Source of the DNA: Muricomes intestini
GTDB lineage: Bacteria > Bacillota > Clostridia > Lachnospirales > Lachnospiraceae
Assembly: GCF_004346165.1 (NCBI RefSeq)
Contig: NZ_SLZZ01000009.1
Coordinates: 62,001 to 126,000 of the forward strand
Direction of reading: 5' to 3'
DNA: 64,000 nt
Position 1 is the first letter of the stretch. Every line of letters starts with the position of its first letter. The position numbers and the translations under genes are program-made. Under the pieces are notes generated by a model. It was not told the DNA's origin. It ran no database searches and saw nothing but the letters and a program-made list of their open reading frames with translations. Of this stretch, positions 46,038-54,899 are shown piece by piece.

Positions 46038-47732
46038 TTATACTTCTGCTTTATTATGATGCAGCAGCTTATGCTCTTTCCCTTTCAGAATCCCATCATA
46101 AACTGTCATTACAATCGGATTCTGATTGGAAAGTTTTATCTGGGACATATGATCAATTTTATAAATTCCTTCCAGTCTTGCCTTTTTTGTCCTTGCTCCG
46201 ATTGGCACCGGCTGCCCACCGCCGGCAATGCATCCTCTTTTACAGGCCATCACTTCAACAAAATCATAATATACTTCGCCCGCTTTCATCTTATCCAGCA
46301 CTTTCGAAGCACACTGCAGTCCATTTACAACTGCCAGTTTCACTTCCCGGTCTTTTAGCTTTACAGATGCTTCTTTGATGCCGTCAACTCCGCGGACCCC
46401 GGTGAAACTAATTGCCTCAAGATCCTCTGCTTTGTTGCTGTCTATCAGCCGGCGCAGTACTGCCTCAGTGACACCTCCGGTCACCCCAAAAATGGCACCG
46501 GCCCCAGATGCAATTCCAAAGGGCATATCCATTGTTTCCGGCTGGACCTGGGCAAGATCAATTCCCGCCTCCTGAATCATCCGGGTCACTTCCGTTGTCG
46601 TCAGCACATAATCCACATCCTGTGCCCCTTCTGTAAAGTAATCCGGCCTTTTAATCTCCGCCTTTTTTGCCGTGCAGGGCATGATAGACACAACGATTGT
46701 TTTCCGATTATCCTCTCCGTCATTCATTCGAGCTTCTTCTTTGATTAGTGCACCGAACATTCCCTGGGGGGAACGGCAGGATGAGATATTTTCTTTGAAT
46801 TCCGGATATTTTTTTTCACAAAAAGTCACCCACGCAGGGCAGCATGATGTGAACAGGGGAAGTTTTGTCCCGGATTCCAGACGTTCTGTCAGCTCTTTTG
46901 ACTCCTCCATAACTGTAAGATCCGCGCCGAAATTCGTGTCATATATTTCGTCAAATCCAATTCTTCGCAGAGCTGCCACCAGGCGTCCAAGGGTGTTTTC
47001 GCCTTTCCTTATCCCAAATTTATCTCCAACTGCCACTCGTACCGCAGGAGCAATCTGGGCTACGACTCTCGTGTTTTTTCCAGACAATGCGGCCCATACA
47101 GAGTGTACATTTGAATTGAGGGTAATCGCCCCTGTAGGACAGACAGCGCGGCACTGGCCGCACCCCACACAGTCTGTCTGGGCCAGATTTTTATTAAAAG
47201 CCGGCGTCACCTGCATTTTGGAACCGCGGAATGAAAAATCCAGTATACCCAATCCCTGTATCTCGTCACAGGTCCGGACACAATCACCGCATAATATACA
47301 TTTATTAGGATCTCTTACGATACATTCTGACGTCATATCCAGTGGCAGCTCTTTTTTGTTGTTTTCAAAACGAATTTCCCGTACTCCCAGTTGTCTGGAA
47401 AGTCTCTGCAATACACAAACTCCGTTTTTTGCGCAGGTTGTACATTCACGGCAGTGGGATGCCAGCAGAAGCTCAAGAATCATTTTTCTGTGGTGCTGCA
47501 ATTTGGGGGTATTTGTGTAAATTTTCATCCCGTCTCTCGGAGTTTCCGAGCAAGATGCGAACACTTTTCCTCTTTCATCCTCCACCACACACATACGGCA
47601 TGCCCCGTAGGTGGACAATTCAGAATGATAGCAGAAAGTGGGCAGATCAATCCCTGACTTTCGAATGACCGAAAGAACATTTTTCTCATTTGTAAATGCC
47701 ACTCGCCTGTTATTAATTGTCATATAATTCAT
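46038..47732 (-). CDS. hydA: [FeFe] hydrogenase catalytic subunit, second set
   Basis: Trimeric-type HydA that makes or uses H2. The start at 47732 lies 8 bases after AGGAGG (564 residues); the ATG at 47738 is too close. In order: N-terminal [2Fe-2S] domain (CYHSELSTYGACRMC, about 35-48), His-ligated [4Fe-4S] (HCRECTTC, about 92), two [4Fe-4S] clusters (CILCGDC, CVGCGQC), and the H-cluster domain with TSCCPAW (about 290), MPCTAKKAE (about 347) and EVMACKRGCIAGGGQP (about 492). It has the standard Cys-Cys first motif. Last gene of hydC-hydB-hydA. Confidence 0.95.
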   Translation of the reverse strand: MNYMTINNRRVAFTNEKNVLSVIRKSGIDLPTFCYHSELSTYGACRMCVVEDERGKVFASCSETPRDGMKIYTNTPKLQHHRKMILELLLASHCRECTTCAKNGVCVLQRLSRQLGVREIRFENNKKELPLDMTSECIVRDPNKCILCGDCVRTCDEIQGLGILDFSFRGSKMQVTPAFNKNLAQTDCVGCGQCRAVCPTGAITLNSNVHSVWAALSGKNTRVVAQIAPAVRVAVGDKFGIRKGENTLGRLVAALRRIGFDEIYDTNFGADLTVMEESKELTERLESGTKLPLFTSCCPAWVTFCEKKYPEFKENISSCRSPQGMFGALIKEEARMNDGEDNRKTIVVSIMPCTAKKAEIKRPDYFTEGAQDVDYVLTTTEVTRMIQEAGIDLAQVQPETMDMPFGIASGAGAIFGVTGGVTEAVLRRLIDSNKAEDLEAISFTGVRGVDGIKEASVKLKDREVKLAVVNGLQCASKVLDKMKAGEVYYDFVEVMACKRGCIAGGGQPVPIGARTKKARLEGIYKIDHMSQIKLSNQNPIVMTVYDGILKGKEHKLLHHNKAEV

Positions 47733-47744
47733 ACTCATTTCCTC

Positions 47745-49631
47745 CTATCCTTCCATGTATATAGCACCAAATGCACAGGCACTTTCGCAGGCACCGCACT
47801 TAATGCAAGTTGTGGTATCTATAACATATGGTTCCTTTATTTTCCCGCTGATAGCATTCACAGGACAGTTTCTCGCACACTTAGAACAGCCCTTGCACAA
47901 AGCAGGCGCTATCATATACTTTTGCAGTGCGGTGCAGGTGTGGGATGCACATTTCTTGTCCATAACATGTTCTTCATATTCATCCCTAAACAGCTTTAAT
48001 GTACTCATAACCGGCAGTGCAGCACTTTTCCCCAGGCCACACAGTGCAGTTTCCGTGATTGTTAAGGCCAGCTCTTCCAGCAAGTCTAAATCCTCCGGCT
48101 CACCATTTCCCGCCACAATTCTTTCCAGGATCTCCAGCATACGCTTGGTTCCTTCCCTGCACGGAACACATTTTCCGCAGCTCTCATTCTGCGTAAAATT
48201 CATGAAAAATCTTGCGACCTCCACCATGCAGGTCTTATCATCCATGACCACCAAACCGCCGGAGCCTATCATTGCCCCCATCTTTTTTAAAGAATCGAAG
48301 TCCAAGCTTACATCCAAATGTGGAGAGATCAGACATCCGCCGGAGGGCCCTCCGATCTGTACCGCCTTGAATTTCCCGTCCCCCTTAATGCCTCCACCTA
48401 TATCATAGATGACCTCCCTCAAAGTCGTCCCCATAGGCACCTCTATAAGCCCCGTATGCTTTACGCTCCCTGTCAAAGCAAATGCTTTTGTTCCGGGACT
48501 GTTCTCAGGTCCAATATTACGAAACCACTGTGCACCTTCCGTAATAATAAGAGGCACATTCGCAAAAGTCTCTACATTGTTCAACACAGTGGGTTTGCCG
48601 AAGAGTCCCTGCTCCACAGTTCTTGGAGGTTTTACCCGGGGCATCCCTCTGTTTCCTTCAATAGACGCCGTCAGGGCGCTCCCCTCTCCACAGACGAATG
48701 CACCTGCACCACGATTGATATGTAAGCAGAAGGAAAAATCTGTCCCTAAAATATTGCTGCCGAGCAGACCACATTCCTCTGCCTGTGCAATGGCAAGTTT
48801 CAGCCTGGCAATAGCTAAAGGATATTCCGCACGTACATAAATATATCCCTCATCTGCTCCAACTGCGCAGGCGGCAATCATCATACCCTCTATCATCTTG
48901 TGAGGGTCACCCTCCATGATACTTCTATCCATGAATGCGCCCGGATCTCCCTCATCACCATTACAGACTACATATCGCTTCTTCTCACGCTGCCGTGCCA
49001 CCTGGGACCATTTGTAACCTGTCTGAAAGCCTCCTCCCCCACGTCCTCTTAAATTCGATTTCGTAATTTCCTGAATCACTTCTGCCGGCTTCATCTCAAA
49101 GAGAACCTTTTCCAGCGCCTGATACCCTCCCGCAGACAAATATTCCTTAATATTCTCGGCGTCAATCTGACCGCAGTTTTTCAAAACATGCCGTGTCTGT
49201 TTTTTGTAAAACGGGATGTCCTCCTGCTTGGGATATTCCACATCTCCCTGCTTAAACAACAGATGTCGGACTATCTCCCCTTTTTCTATTGTTTTGTGAA
49301 AGATTTCATCACAGTCTTCTAATTGTACCTTTGTATACAATATGCCCTGAGGCTCTACCCTCATCAGAGGCCCCATCTCGCAAAAACCGTGACATCCACT
49401 CTTCTTAATGCCAATCTCACCGTCCCTGTGTGCAGCTTCTGCTTCAAAACAGACCTCTATATCCGGGTTCTCCTTTACCAGTTCACACATTCTGTCATAA
49501 ATATCACCAGAGCCTCCTGCCAGGCACCCTGTACCTGCACAAATCAACACTCTGCATCTGCTTTGCTCTATCTGTTTGTTAGAATTTCCACGAACCTGCG
49601 CAAGAGTTTCCCTGTTTTCGATTCTTTTCAT
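47745..49631 (-). CDS. hydB: Hydrogenase flavoprotein subunit (NuoF-like), second set
   Basis: FMN- and NAD(P)-binding subunit with 628 residues. N-terminal thioredoxin-like [2Fe-2S] domain (about 25-125; CAGTGCLAGGS, SGCHGFCEMGP), NuoF core (about 170-540), SCGKCVPCREG cluster (about 480), and a C-terminal two-[4Fe-4S] ferredoxin domain. The nucleotide loop reads RGRGGGGFQTG and a later motif CGEGSALTASIEG, unlike RGRGGAGFPTG and CGEETALMTSIEG of the first-set paralogue. I recall the GEGSAL type from electron-bifurcating HydB proteins, so this set may use ferredoxin and NADH together; inference. Confidence 0.94.
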   Translation of the reverse strand: MKRIENRETLAQVRGNSNKQIEQSRCRVLICAGTGCLAGGSGDIYDRMCELVKENPDIEVCFEAEAAHRDGEIGIKKSGCHGFCEMGPLMRVEPQGILYTKVQLEDCDEIFHKTIEKGEIVRHLLFKQGDVEYPKQEDIPFYKKQTRHVLKNCGQIDAENIKEYLSAGGYQALEKVLFEMKPAEVIQEITKSNLRGRGGGGFQTGYKWSQVARQREKKRYVVCNGDEGDPGAFMDRSIMEGDPHKMIEGMMIAACAVGADEGYIYVRAEYPLAIARLKLAIAQAEECGLLGSNILGTDFSFCLHINRGAGAFVCGEGSALTASIEGNRGMPRVKPPRTVEQGLFGKPTVLNNVETFANVPLIITEGAQWFRNIGPENSPGTKAFALTGSVKHTGLIEVPMGTTLREVIYDIGGGIKGDGKFKAVQIGGPSGGCLISPHLDVSLDFDSLKKMGAMIGSGGLVVMDDKTCMVEVARFFMNFTQNESCGKCVPCREGTKRMLEILERIVAGNGEPEDLDLLEELALTITETALCGLGKSAALPVMSTLKLFRDEYEEHVMDKKCASHTCTALQKYMIAPALCKGCSKCARNCPVNAISGKIKEPYVIDTTTCIKCGACESACAFGAIYMEG

Positions 49632-49634
49632 GGC

Positions 49635-50108
49635 TTAAACTCCTTTCAGTTCATGAATCAATTCCACTGCCGCATCCGGTGTCATAGCCGGATATACCTT
49701 GTCGTTGACCGTCAGCACCGGTGCAAGTCCACAGGCCCCGAGACAGGAAACCGTTTCAAGAGTAAACATCATATCCTCTGTTGTAGACTTCTCTTCGGAA
49801 AGTTTTAATTCGCTGTAAAGTTTTTCCAGAATCGGAATAGATTTGCGGACATGACAGGCTGTTCCATCACATATTTTAATAATGTACTTTCCCTTTGGCT
49901 CAAAAGAAAAGTTCTCGTAAAATGTGGCAACGCTGTATGCCTTTGCTTCATTGATTCCCAGCTTCTCAGCCACATAACTTAAAAGTTCTGACGGCAGATA
50001 ACGGTATTCTGTCTGAATATCCTGGATAATCGGGATAAGGGATGCCTGGCTGGATCCGTGAGATGCTATGATTTCATCTGCCTTATCATAGTAAATCTGT
50101 TCTAACAT
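49635..50108 (-). CDS. hydC: Hydrogenase NuoE-like subunit, second set
   Basis: [2Fe-2S] thioredoxin-fold subunit of 157 residues. The start at 50108 (MLEQIYYDKADEI) follows AGAGGAGG; an upstream in-frame start is less likely. Cluster ligands CDGTACHVRKS (about 82-92) and CLGACGLAPVL (about 123-133). It is the first gene of the second hydrogenase operon, with a promoter and a Rex-like site upstream. Confidence 0.94.
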   Translation of the reverse strand: MLEQIYYDKADEIIASHGSSQASLIPIIQDIQTEYRYLPSELLSYVAEKLGINEAKAYSVATFYENFSFEPKGKYIIKICDGTACHVRKSIPILEKLYSELKLSEEKSTTEDMMFTLETVSCLGACGLAPVLTVNDKVYPAMTPDAAVELIHELKGV

Positions 50109-50164
50109 GGGATACCTCCTCTGATAATGCCCGCTAAGCATCTCTGCTTAAATGGCACGTTTAA

Positions 50165-50182
50165 TAGTTAAAAATTTGTCAA
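50165..50182 (-). promoter_or_regulatory. Rex-like operator at the second hydrogenase operon
   Basis: Minus-strand TTGACAAATTTTTAACTA, compared with the Rex consensus TTGTTAA-N4-TTAACAA: 5/7 and 6/7 matches in the two halves. It lies just after the predicted transcript start. Moderate match only. Confidence 0.4.
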
Positions 50183-50190
50183 TCCCTGTT

Positions 50191-50219
50191 ATTATATGTT
50201 AAGGCAGAAAAATAAGCAA
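50191..50219 (-). promoter_or_regulatory. Promoter of the second hydrogenase operon
   Basis: Minus-strand -35 TTGCTT (50214-50219) and -10 TATAAT (50191-50196), spacer 17, downstream of the phosphatase gene and about 75 bases upstream of hydC. Confidence 0.7.
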
Positions 50220-50236
50220 TAGAAAACGTTGTTTTT

Positions 50237-51412
50237 TTAATAGTACATTATAGTTACTTTCTTTCCCATTTTTTCAGCTGCACTGCACAGCTGCTTTACT
50301 AAATTCATTCTTAAGCTTAGGTCAAAGCTTAAATCCGAGCTCTGATGTATCTCATTGACTGACGTGCCTACAAACAGATTTAGTTCTGTACACTCCTCAA
50401 TCAATATTTTAGCGAGTTTTGAAGCTCCATTATCAGCATCCAGCTCATCAAAAAATTCTGTGTCAAACTCATCATTGATATAACGTTTTAATAATTTAAG
50501 TGTCCTGCCCAATGTCAGGACTCCCTCTGTCACCAGATCCAGCCCCTCTATCACTGCTATGGGCGGTATACCGGGATTGCTGTAATTTATTTTTGTGACA
50601 ATATCTTTATGCAGGATGCGGGCTGCTATATTGGCGCTTGACCCTCCTGACACAATCTTTTTTCCTTCCATGTGCATAAAGTCATACATCAGCCTTTCAT
50701 CATCGTCCATTCTCAAAGGAGGACCTGTAAAAATATTCACCACTCTTCTCTCAATAATTCTTGCCACGGCAATTGTGGTGTCATCTCCGGGCTTTTGCAT
50801 ATACAAATCATCACAGGCCTGACTCAGCATCGCGGCAAGTCTGGAAGCCGACAGAGTTTTCCTTGTACAGTTCAGAGTGTACTCAGCCATGCTTTTCCAG
50901 GTCCAACCATGAAGATTTAATATTTCTCCCGTACCGGCATAAATTACACCGTCGCTCATCAGAACAAAACAGTCATTTTGCTGCACCCTGAAGCAATATT
51001 CACGGATTTTCTTGCCCTCTATCACCATTTCTTCATAAGGATATTTTATAATCTTTTTATCGCGGATGAAAACACAGGCAGGATTGTCATATTCTATCAA
51101 GTGCGCGAACCCATTATGAAATATCTGCAGAATGCTGAAAGTTGCATAGGCCACATTCCGGACCTGACAGATGGGCAGAGTTTTGGCGACTGTCTCAACG
51201 CAGGATTCAATTTCTGCGCCTTCACAGAGCATGGTTCCCAAAATTTTAGCAGTAAGGGTAGCAAGAATATTCGCTTTCACGCCACTCCCCATTCCATCGG
51301 CCAAAATCATAATATCAGAATTTTCCGTTTTTAATATTTCCACCTTATCGCCGCACAGCTCTTCCTGATGCTTATTCAAACTCTTCCACGCTACATCAAT
51401 ACTCACACTCAT
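50237..51412 (-). CDS. SpoIIE-like PP2C protein phosphatase linked to a sensory hydrogenase
   Basis: A 391-residue Ser/Thr phosphatase of the SpoIIE/PP2C type. The catalytic domain occupies about residues 1-220 with ILADGMGSG (about 36-44) and VLMSDGV (about 149-155), which carry metal-binding aspartates, and DDTTIAVARI (about 207). The remaining 170 residues form an uncharacterised C-terminal domain. It has no SpoIIE membrane region. It starts 1-2 bases from the stop of the PAS-containing hydrogenase homologue, so the pair is translationally coupled and the phosphatase is the likely output of that sensor. Substrate unknown. Confidence 0.9.
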   Translation of the reverse strand: MSVSIDVAWKSLNKHQEELCGDKVEILKTENSDIMILADGMGSGVKANILATLTAKILGTMLCEGAEIESCVETVAKTLPICQVRNVAYATFSILQIFHNGFAHLIEYDNPACVFIRDKKIIKYPYEEMVIEGKKIREYCFRVQQNDCFVLMSDGVIYAGTGEILNLHGWTWKSMAEYTLNCTRKTLSASRLAAMLSQACDDLYMQKPGDDTTIAVARIIERRVVNIFTGPPLRMDDDERLMYDFMHMEGKKIVSGGSSANIAARILHKDIVTKINYSNPGIPPIAVIEGLDLVTEGVLTLGRTLKLLKRYINDEFDTEFFDELDADNGASKLAKILIEECTELNLFVGTSVNEIHQSSDLSFDLSLRMNLVKQLCSAAEKMGKKVTIMYY

Positions 51413-51413
51413 A

Positions 51414-53132
51414 CTACTCTTCCCCTTGTTTCAAAATAGAGTCACTGAGCTTTGTCAGCGTTACCTTTGTCTCCGCGGTTGTCTCTCCCAAAAGGCCCGC
51501 AATCTCCTGAGCGGCCAACATCTGCTTTTCAATAACTTTCTGCGCCATTTCCACCATCTCTACCTTCTTTTCATAGCGCTGCTCTTTCATCCTTTCTTCC
51601 TCAGTCACATCTTGGAAGGTCACAAGTACAGAATCCAGATTTTCAATATATACAATATTTTCTTCTACGATCATATTCTCGTTTTTTAACTGTACCTTTT
51701 TATGAAGAATTGATTTCTTTGTACGCAAAGCCTGCTCAATATCCCCGGCTTCAATAAACTCAAAGATAAATCGCTGCACGGCCTCCTTTCTGCCGACACC
51801 TAGAAAATGCTGTGCCCTATTGTTACATTCTACAATCTGCATATCACTGTCAACGACGAACACCATATTTGGTGTCACATCCAGTATCACATTGGCCATA
51901 GACTCCGCCTTTGTCAATGCGTAGGGCATACACATGGAAAGCTCTGCCTTGTTCTGATAGACTGCAACGGCCTTATCCCGGCAGGTAGGATAACCGCAGG
52001 CACCGCAGTTGAGCTCATCATCGGCAGCATATTTCCCGGTGGATTTTAAAATTTCTCTGATCTCCGCCTCTGTGGGAACACTATCTGTCAGATGACTGTC
52101 CCTGAATTTCTTTGCGAGCTCCTGCGAACTCATAAAAGGTAATTTTCCGGCTGCTCGGTGTGATACAGAATTTTCAATTTTTATCTTTGCTTTTACAAAG
52201 GATGTGTTCCACCTTGCAGATGCAGGGCCTTTTGCACATCCGCCCTCACACACATTTGCCTCAATAAAACAGGCTTTTAGTTCACCTCTTTGAAGACAGT
52301 CCAGCATCTCCATACAGTTTGCAAGTCCGTCCACATAAACCTTATGATAAGTATCGGACTCTTTTTCAGCCACCACAGACTGAATGATTCCGCCGCTGAC
52401 CGGATACATACGGTTTATCCCTGGATCAGGATTGCCCATCGGCATATCTTTGCAAGTATTCAACTGGATTCCTTCTTCTTCCAGCCAGAGCGCCAGTTCC
52501 TCAAATGTAAGAATCGCATCAATAGCACCGGAGACTCTCTCATCGCCGGCAGCCTCCTGCTTTTTGGCAATACACGGACCTAAGAATACTACTTTCACGT
52601 CATTCCCATATAGTTTCTTAATATACCGCCCATGGGCTACCATGGGCGATACTACCGGAGCCAGCAGATGGACACAGTCAGGATAATACTTCTCCACAAG
52701 ATCGTTGACACTGGGACAGCATGTAGTAATGATATTGTCCATCTTCTTTTCCCGGATGATTTTTTTATACTCACCCGTCACCATGGCAGCTCCCTCCGCT
52801 GTCTCCCTGACTTCCGCAAATCCCAGTCTGTGCAGGGCATCCACGACCTGCCCGGGATAATCAAACTCCAATACTCCCAGATAAGAGGGGGCTATGGAAA
52901 TAATTGTCTTATATCCCTGCCTTAAATATCCTCTTACCCTATCCATATCACTGGCAAATTTTTTTGCATTCTGAGGGCATATTTCCAGGCAGCGTCCACA
53001 ATTGATACAGTGGTTTTTCAGAATGTGTGCCTGCTCATTTTGAATGGAAATTGCCTTCACCATGCAGTGGCGCACACATTTATAGCAATGCCTGCATTTT
53101 GCATCTTTAAAATCAATTACCCTCATGACCAT
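51414..53132 (-). CDS. Sensory [FeFe] hydrogenase homologue with PAS domain (group C-like)
   Basis: A 572-residue H-cluster protein that resembles HydS sensors. In order: two [4Fe-4S] motifs (CRHCYKCVRHC, CINCGRCLEIC; about 12-55), H-cluster domain with TTCCPSV (about 137), GPCIAKKQE (about 186) and EANVCEGGCAKGP (about 294), a further Cys cluster CGACGYPTCRD (about 375), a PAS domain (about 410-515), and a C-terminal coiled coil. It fits the phosphatase-linked sensory class. It follows hydA1 by 9 bases and is coupled to the SpoIIE-like phosphatase. It probably senses H2 or redox state rather than producing H2. Confidence 0.9.
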   Translation of the reverse strand: MVMRVIDFKDAKCRHCYKCVRHCMVKAISIQNEQAHILKNHCINCGRCLEICPQNAKKFASDMDRVRGYLRQGYKTIISIAPSYLGVLEFDYPGQVVDALHRLGFAEVRETAEGAAMVTGEYKKIIREKKMDNIITTCCPSVNDLVEKYYPDCVHLLAPVVSPMVAHGRYIKKLYGNDVKVVFLGPCIAKKQEAAGDERVSGAIDAILTFEELALWLEEEGIQLNTCKDMPMGNPDPGINRMYPVSGGIIQSVVAEKESDTYHKVYVDGLANCMEMLDCLQRGELKACFIEANVCEGGCAKGPASARWNTSFVKAKIKIENSVSHRAAGKLPFMSSQELAKKFRDSHLTDSVPTEAEIREILKSTGKYAADDELNCGACGYPTCRDKAVAVYQNKAELSMCMPYALTKAESMANVILDVTPNMVFVVDSDMQIVECNNRAQHFLGVGRKEAVQRFIFEFIEAGDIEQALRTKKSILHKKVQLKNENMIVEENIVYIENLDSVLVTFQDVTEEERMKEQRYEKKVEMVEMAQKVIEKQMLAAQEIAGLLGETTAETKVTLTKLSDSILKQGEE

Positions 53133-53141
53133 GCCTTTCCT

Positions 53142-54884
53142 CTAATTAATGCTGCGTTTTACGTAACTGGTGTGCAGAATATGATGTGCTTTTTCACTTC
53201 CCGGCTCACCTAAGAATTCCTCGTACAGTTTCCTAATAGAAGGGTTTTCATGGGATTTTCTGATTGATTTTGCCTTATCATTATCATACAATGCCTTTGC
53301 GCGGGCAGCTTTAATATCTTCATAATTGCGGACATCTGCATGCACCTGAGGCTGGCCGCCTCCATTGACACACCCGCCGGGGCAGCACATAATCTCAACA
53401 AAGTGATAATCGGCTTCCCCATTTCGAATCTTATCCATAATATTCCGGGCGTTGGACAGACCTGATGCAACCGCTACCTTTACATTCATTCCTGCCACAT
53501 TGTAGACGGCTTCCTTAATTCCTTGTGTCCCGCGAATTTCCTGGAATTCTACATTCGCCAGTTCTTCGCCTGTCAGGGTTTCCACCGCCGTGCGCAGAGC
53601 AGCTTCCATAACACCGCCGGTTGCACCGAAGATAACGCCTGCACCTGTGGATTCTCCCAGTGGATCGTCAAATCTCTCATCTGGAAGACTCCTGAAGTCA
53701 ATCCCCAATTTGCGAATCAAGCGTGCCAGCTCTCTTGTTGTGATGGAGATGTCTACATCAGGAACGCCTGCTGCATTCTGGTCATCCCGGTCAATTTCAA
53801 ATTTCTTTGCCGTGCAGGGCATAACGCTGACACATACAATATCCTCCGGGTCAAGCCCCATCTTCTGGGCGTAGTAAGTTTTGGAAATCGCCCCGAACAT
53901 TTGCTGGGGAGATTTACAACTTGACAGATGTTCCAGCTGGTCTGGATAATAGTGTTCACAGTATTTAATCCAGCCCGGAGAACAAGAGGTCATTAGCGGG
54001 AGTACCCCGCCATTTTGTACGCGGTCCAGAAATTCATGAGCTTCCTCCATAATAGTCAGATCTGCGCTGAAATCTGTATCAAAAACTCTGTCAAATCCAA
54101 TTCTGCGCAGAGCCGACGCCATTTTTCCTTCCACGTCTGTTCCCATAGGATAACCGAACTCCTCACCCAGCGCAGCCCTTACTGAAGGAGCTGGCTGTAC
54201 AATCACATGTTTACTCTTATCCGCAATTGCAGCAAGCACATCATCCGTAAAGTCCTTCTCATACAATGCCCCGGTGGGACAGGCTGTTATACACTGGCCA
54301 CAAGCTACACAACTCGTATTGCCCAATCCCATGTCAAAAGGAGAGCCTATAAACGTCGTAAACCCTCTGTTGTTCGGCCCGATGACGCCTACTGACTGTA
54401 CCTTCTCACAGACAGCCGTACATCTTCTGCAAAGAATACACTTATTATTGTCACGGATCATATGGGGCGCACTGTCATCCAATTCATATTCCGGCGACAC
54501 CCCGGCAAAATAATTCTCATCCTCCACTCCCAGCTCTTGGCAAAGCTCCTGCAGCTCACATTGACCGCTTCTTACGCAGGAAAGGCATTTCTTATCATGA
54601 TTTGACAGGAGAAGCTCCAACGTACGTTTTCTGGAATCAATCAGTACAGGTGTGTTGGTCAAAACCTCCATCCCCTCAGTTATCGGATGTACACAGGCTG
54701 CGACCAGATTTCTTGCACCTTTTACTTCCACAATACACATACGGCAGGCCCCGATTTCGTTGATTTCCTTCAGAAAACACAAAGTGGGAATTTTAATTCC
54801 TGCGATATGTGCCGCATCCAGAATCGTAGAGCCTGCCGGTGCACAGACATCCAATCCGTTAATCTTTATATTTATATTTTCCAT
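53142..54884 (-). CDS. hydA: NADH-dependent [FeFe] hydrogenase catalytic subunit, first set
   Basis: A 580-residue trimeric HydA/HndD-type enzyme. N-terminal [2Fe-2S] domain (CFLKEINEIGACRMC, about 36-50), His-ligated cluster (HDKKCLSC), two [4Fe-4S] motifs (CILCRRC, CVACGQC), then H-cluster motifs TSCSPGW (about 299-305), MPCTAKKFE (about 355) and EIMCCPGGCVNGGGQP (about 508). The residue before the proline in the first motif is Ser, where CpI-type enzymes have Cys. I believe this form is common in NADH-linked enzymes. The operon order NuoE-ATPase-[2Fe-2S]-NuoF-HydA matches HndABCD with an added ATPase. Confidence 0.94.
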   Translation of the reverse strand: MENINIKINGLDVCAPAGSTILDAAHIAGIKIPTLCFLKEINEIGACRMCIVEVKGARNLVAACVHPITEGMEVLTNTPVLIDSRKRTLELLLSNHDKKCLSCVRSGQCELQELCQELGVEDENYFAGVSPEYELDDSAPHMIRDNNKCILCRRCTAVCEKVQSVGVIGPNNRGFTTFIGSPFDMGLGNTSCVACGQCITACPTGALYEKDFTDDVLAAIADKSKHVIVQPAPSVRAALGEEFGYPMGTDVEGKMASALRRIGFDRVFDTDFSADLTIMEEAHEFLDRVQNGGVLPLMTSCSPGWIKYCEHYYPDQLEHLSSCKSPQQMFGAISKTYYAQKMGLDPEDIVCVSVMPCTAKKFEIDRDDQNAAGVPDVDISITTRELARLIRKLGIDFRSLPDERFDDPLGESTGAGVIFGATGGVMEAALRTAVETLTGEELANVEFQEIRGTQGIKEAVYNVAGMNVKVAVASGLSNARNIMDKIRNGEADYHFVEIMCCPGGCVNGGGQPQVHADVRNYEDIKAARAKALYDNDKAKSIRKSHENPSIRKLYEEFLGEPGSEKAHHILHTSYVKRSIN

Positions 54885-54899
54885 ATTCCTTACCCTCTC

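Noticed and set aside
46672-47520. Long plus-strand open frame (282 codons) opposite hydA2
   Set aside because: It is antisense to a clear hydrogenase gene, shows no recognisable domain, and its composition mirrors the codon structure of the real gene.
53142-54884. HydA1 as an inactive, sensor-only protein because of TSCSP
   Set aside because: The remaining motifs and the full trimeric operon are intact, and the Ser variant appears to be widespread in catalytic NADH-linked enzymes.
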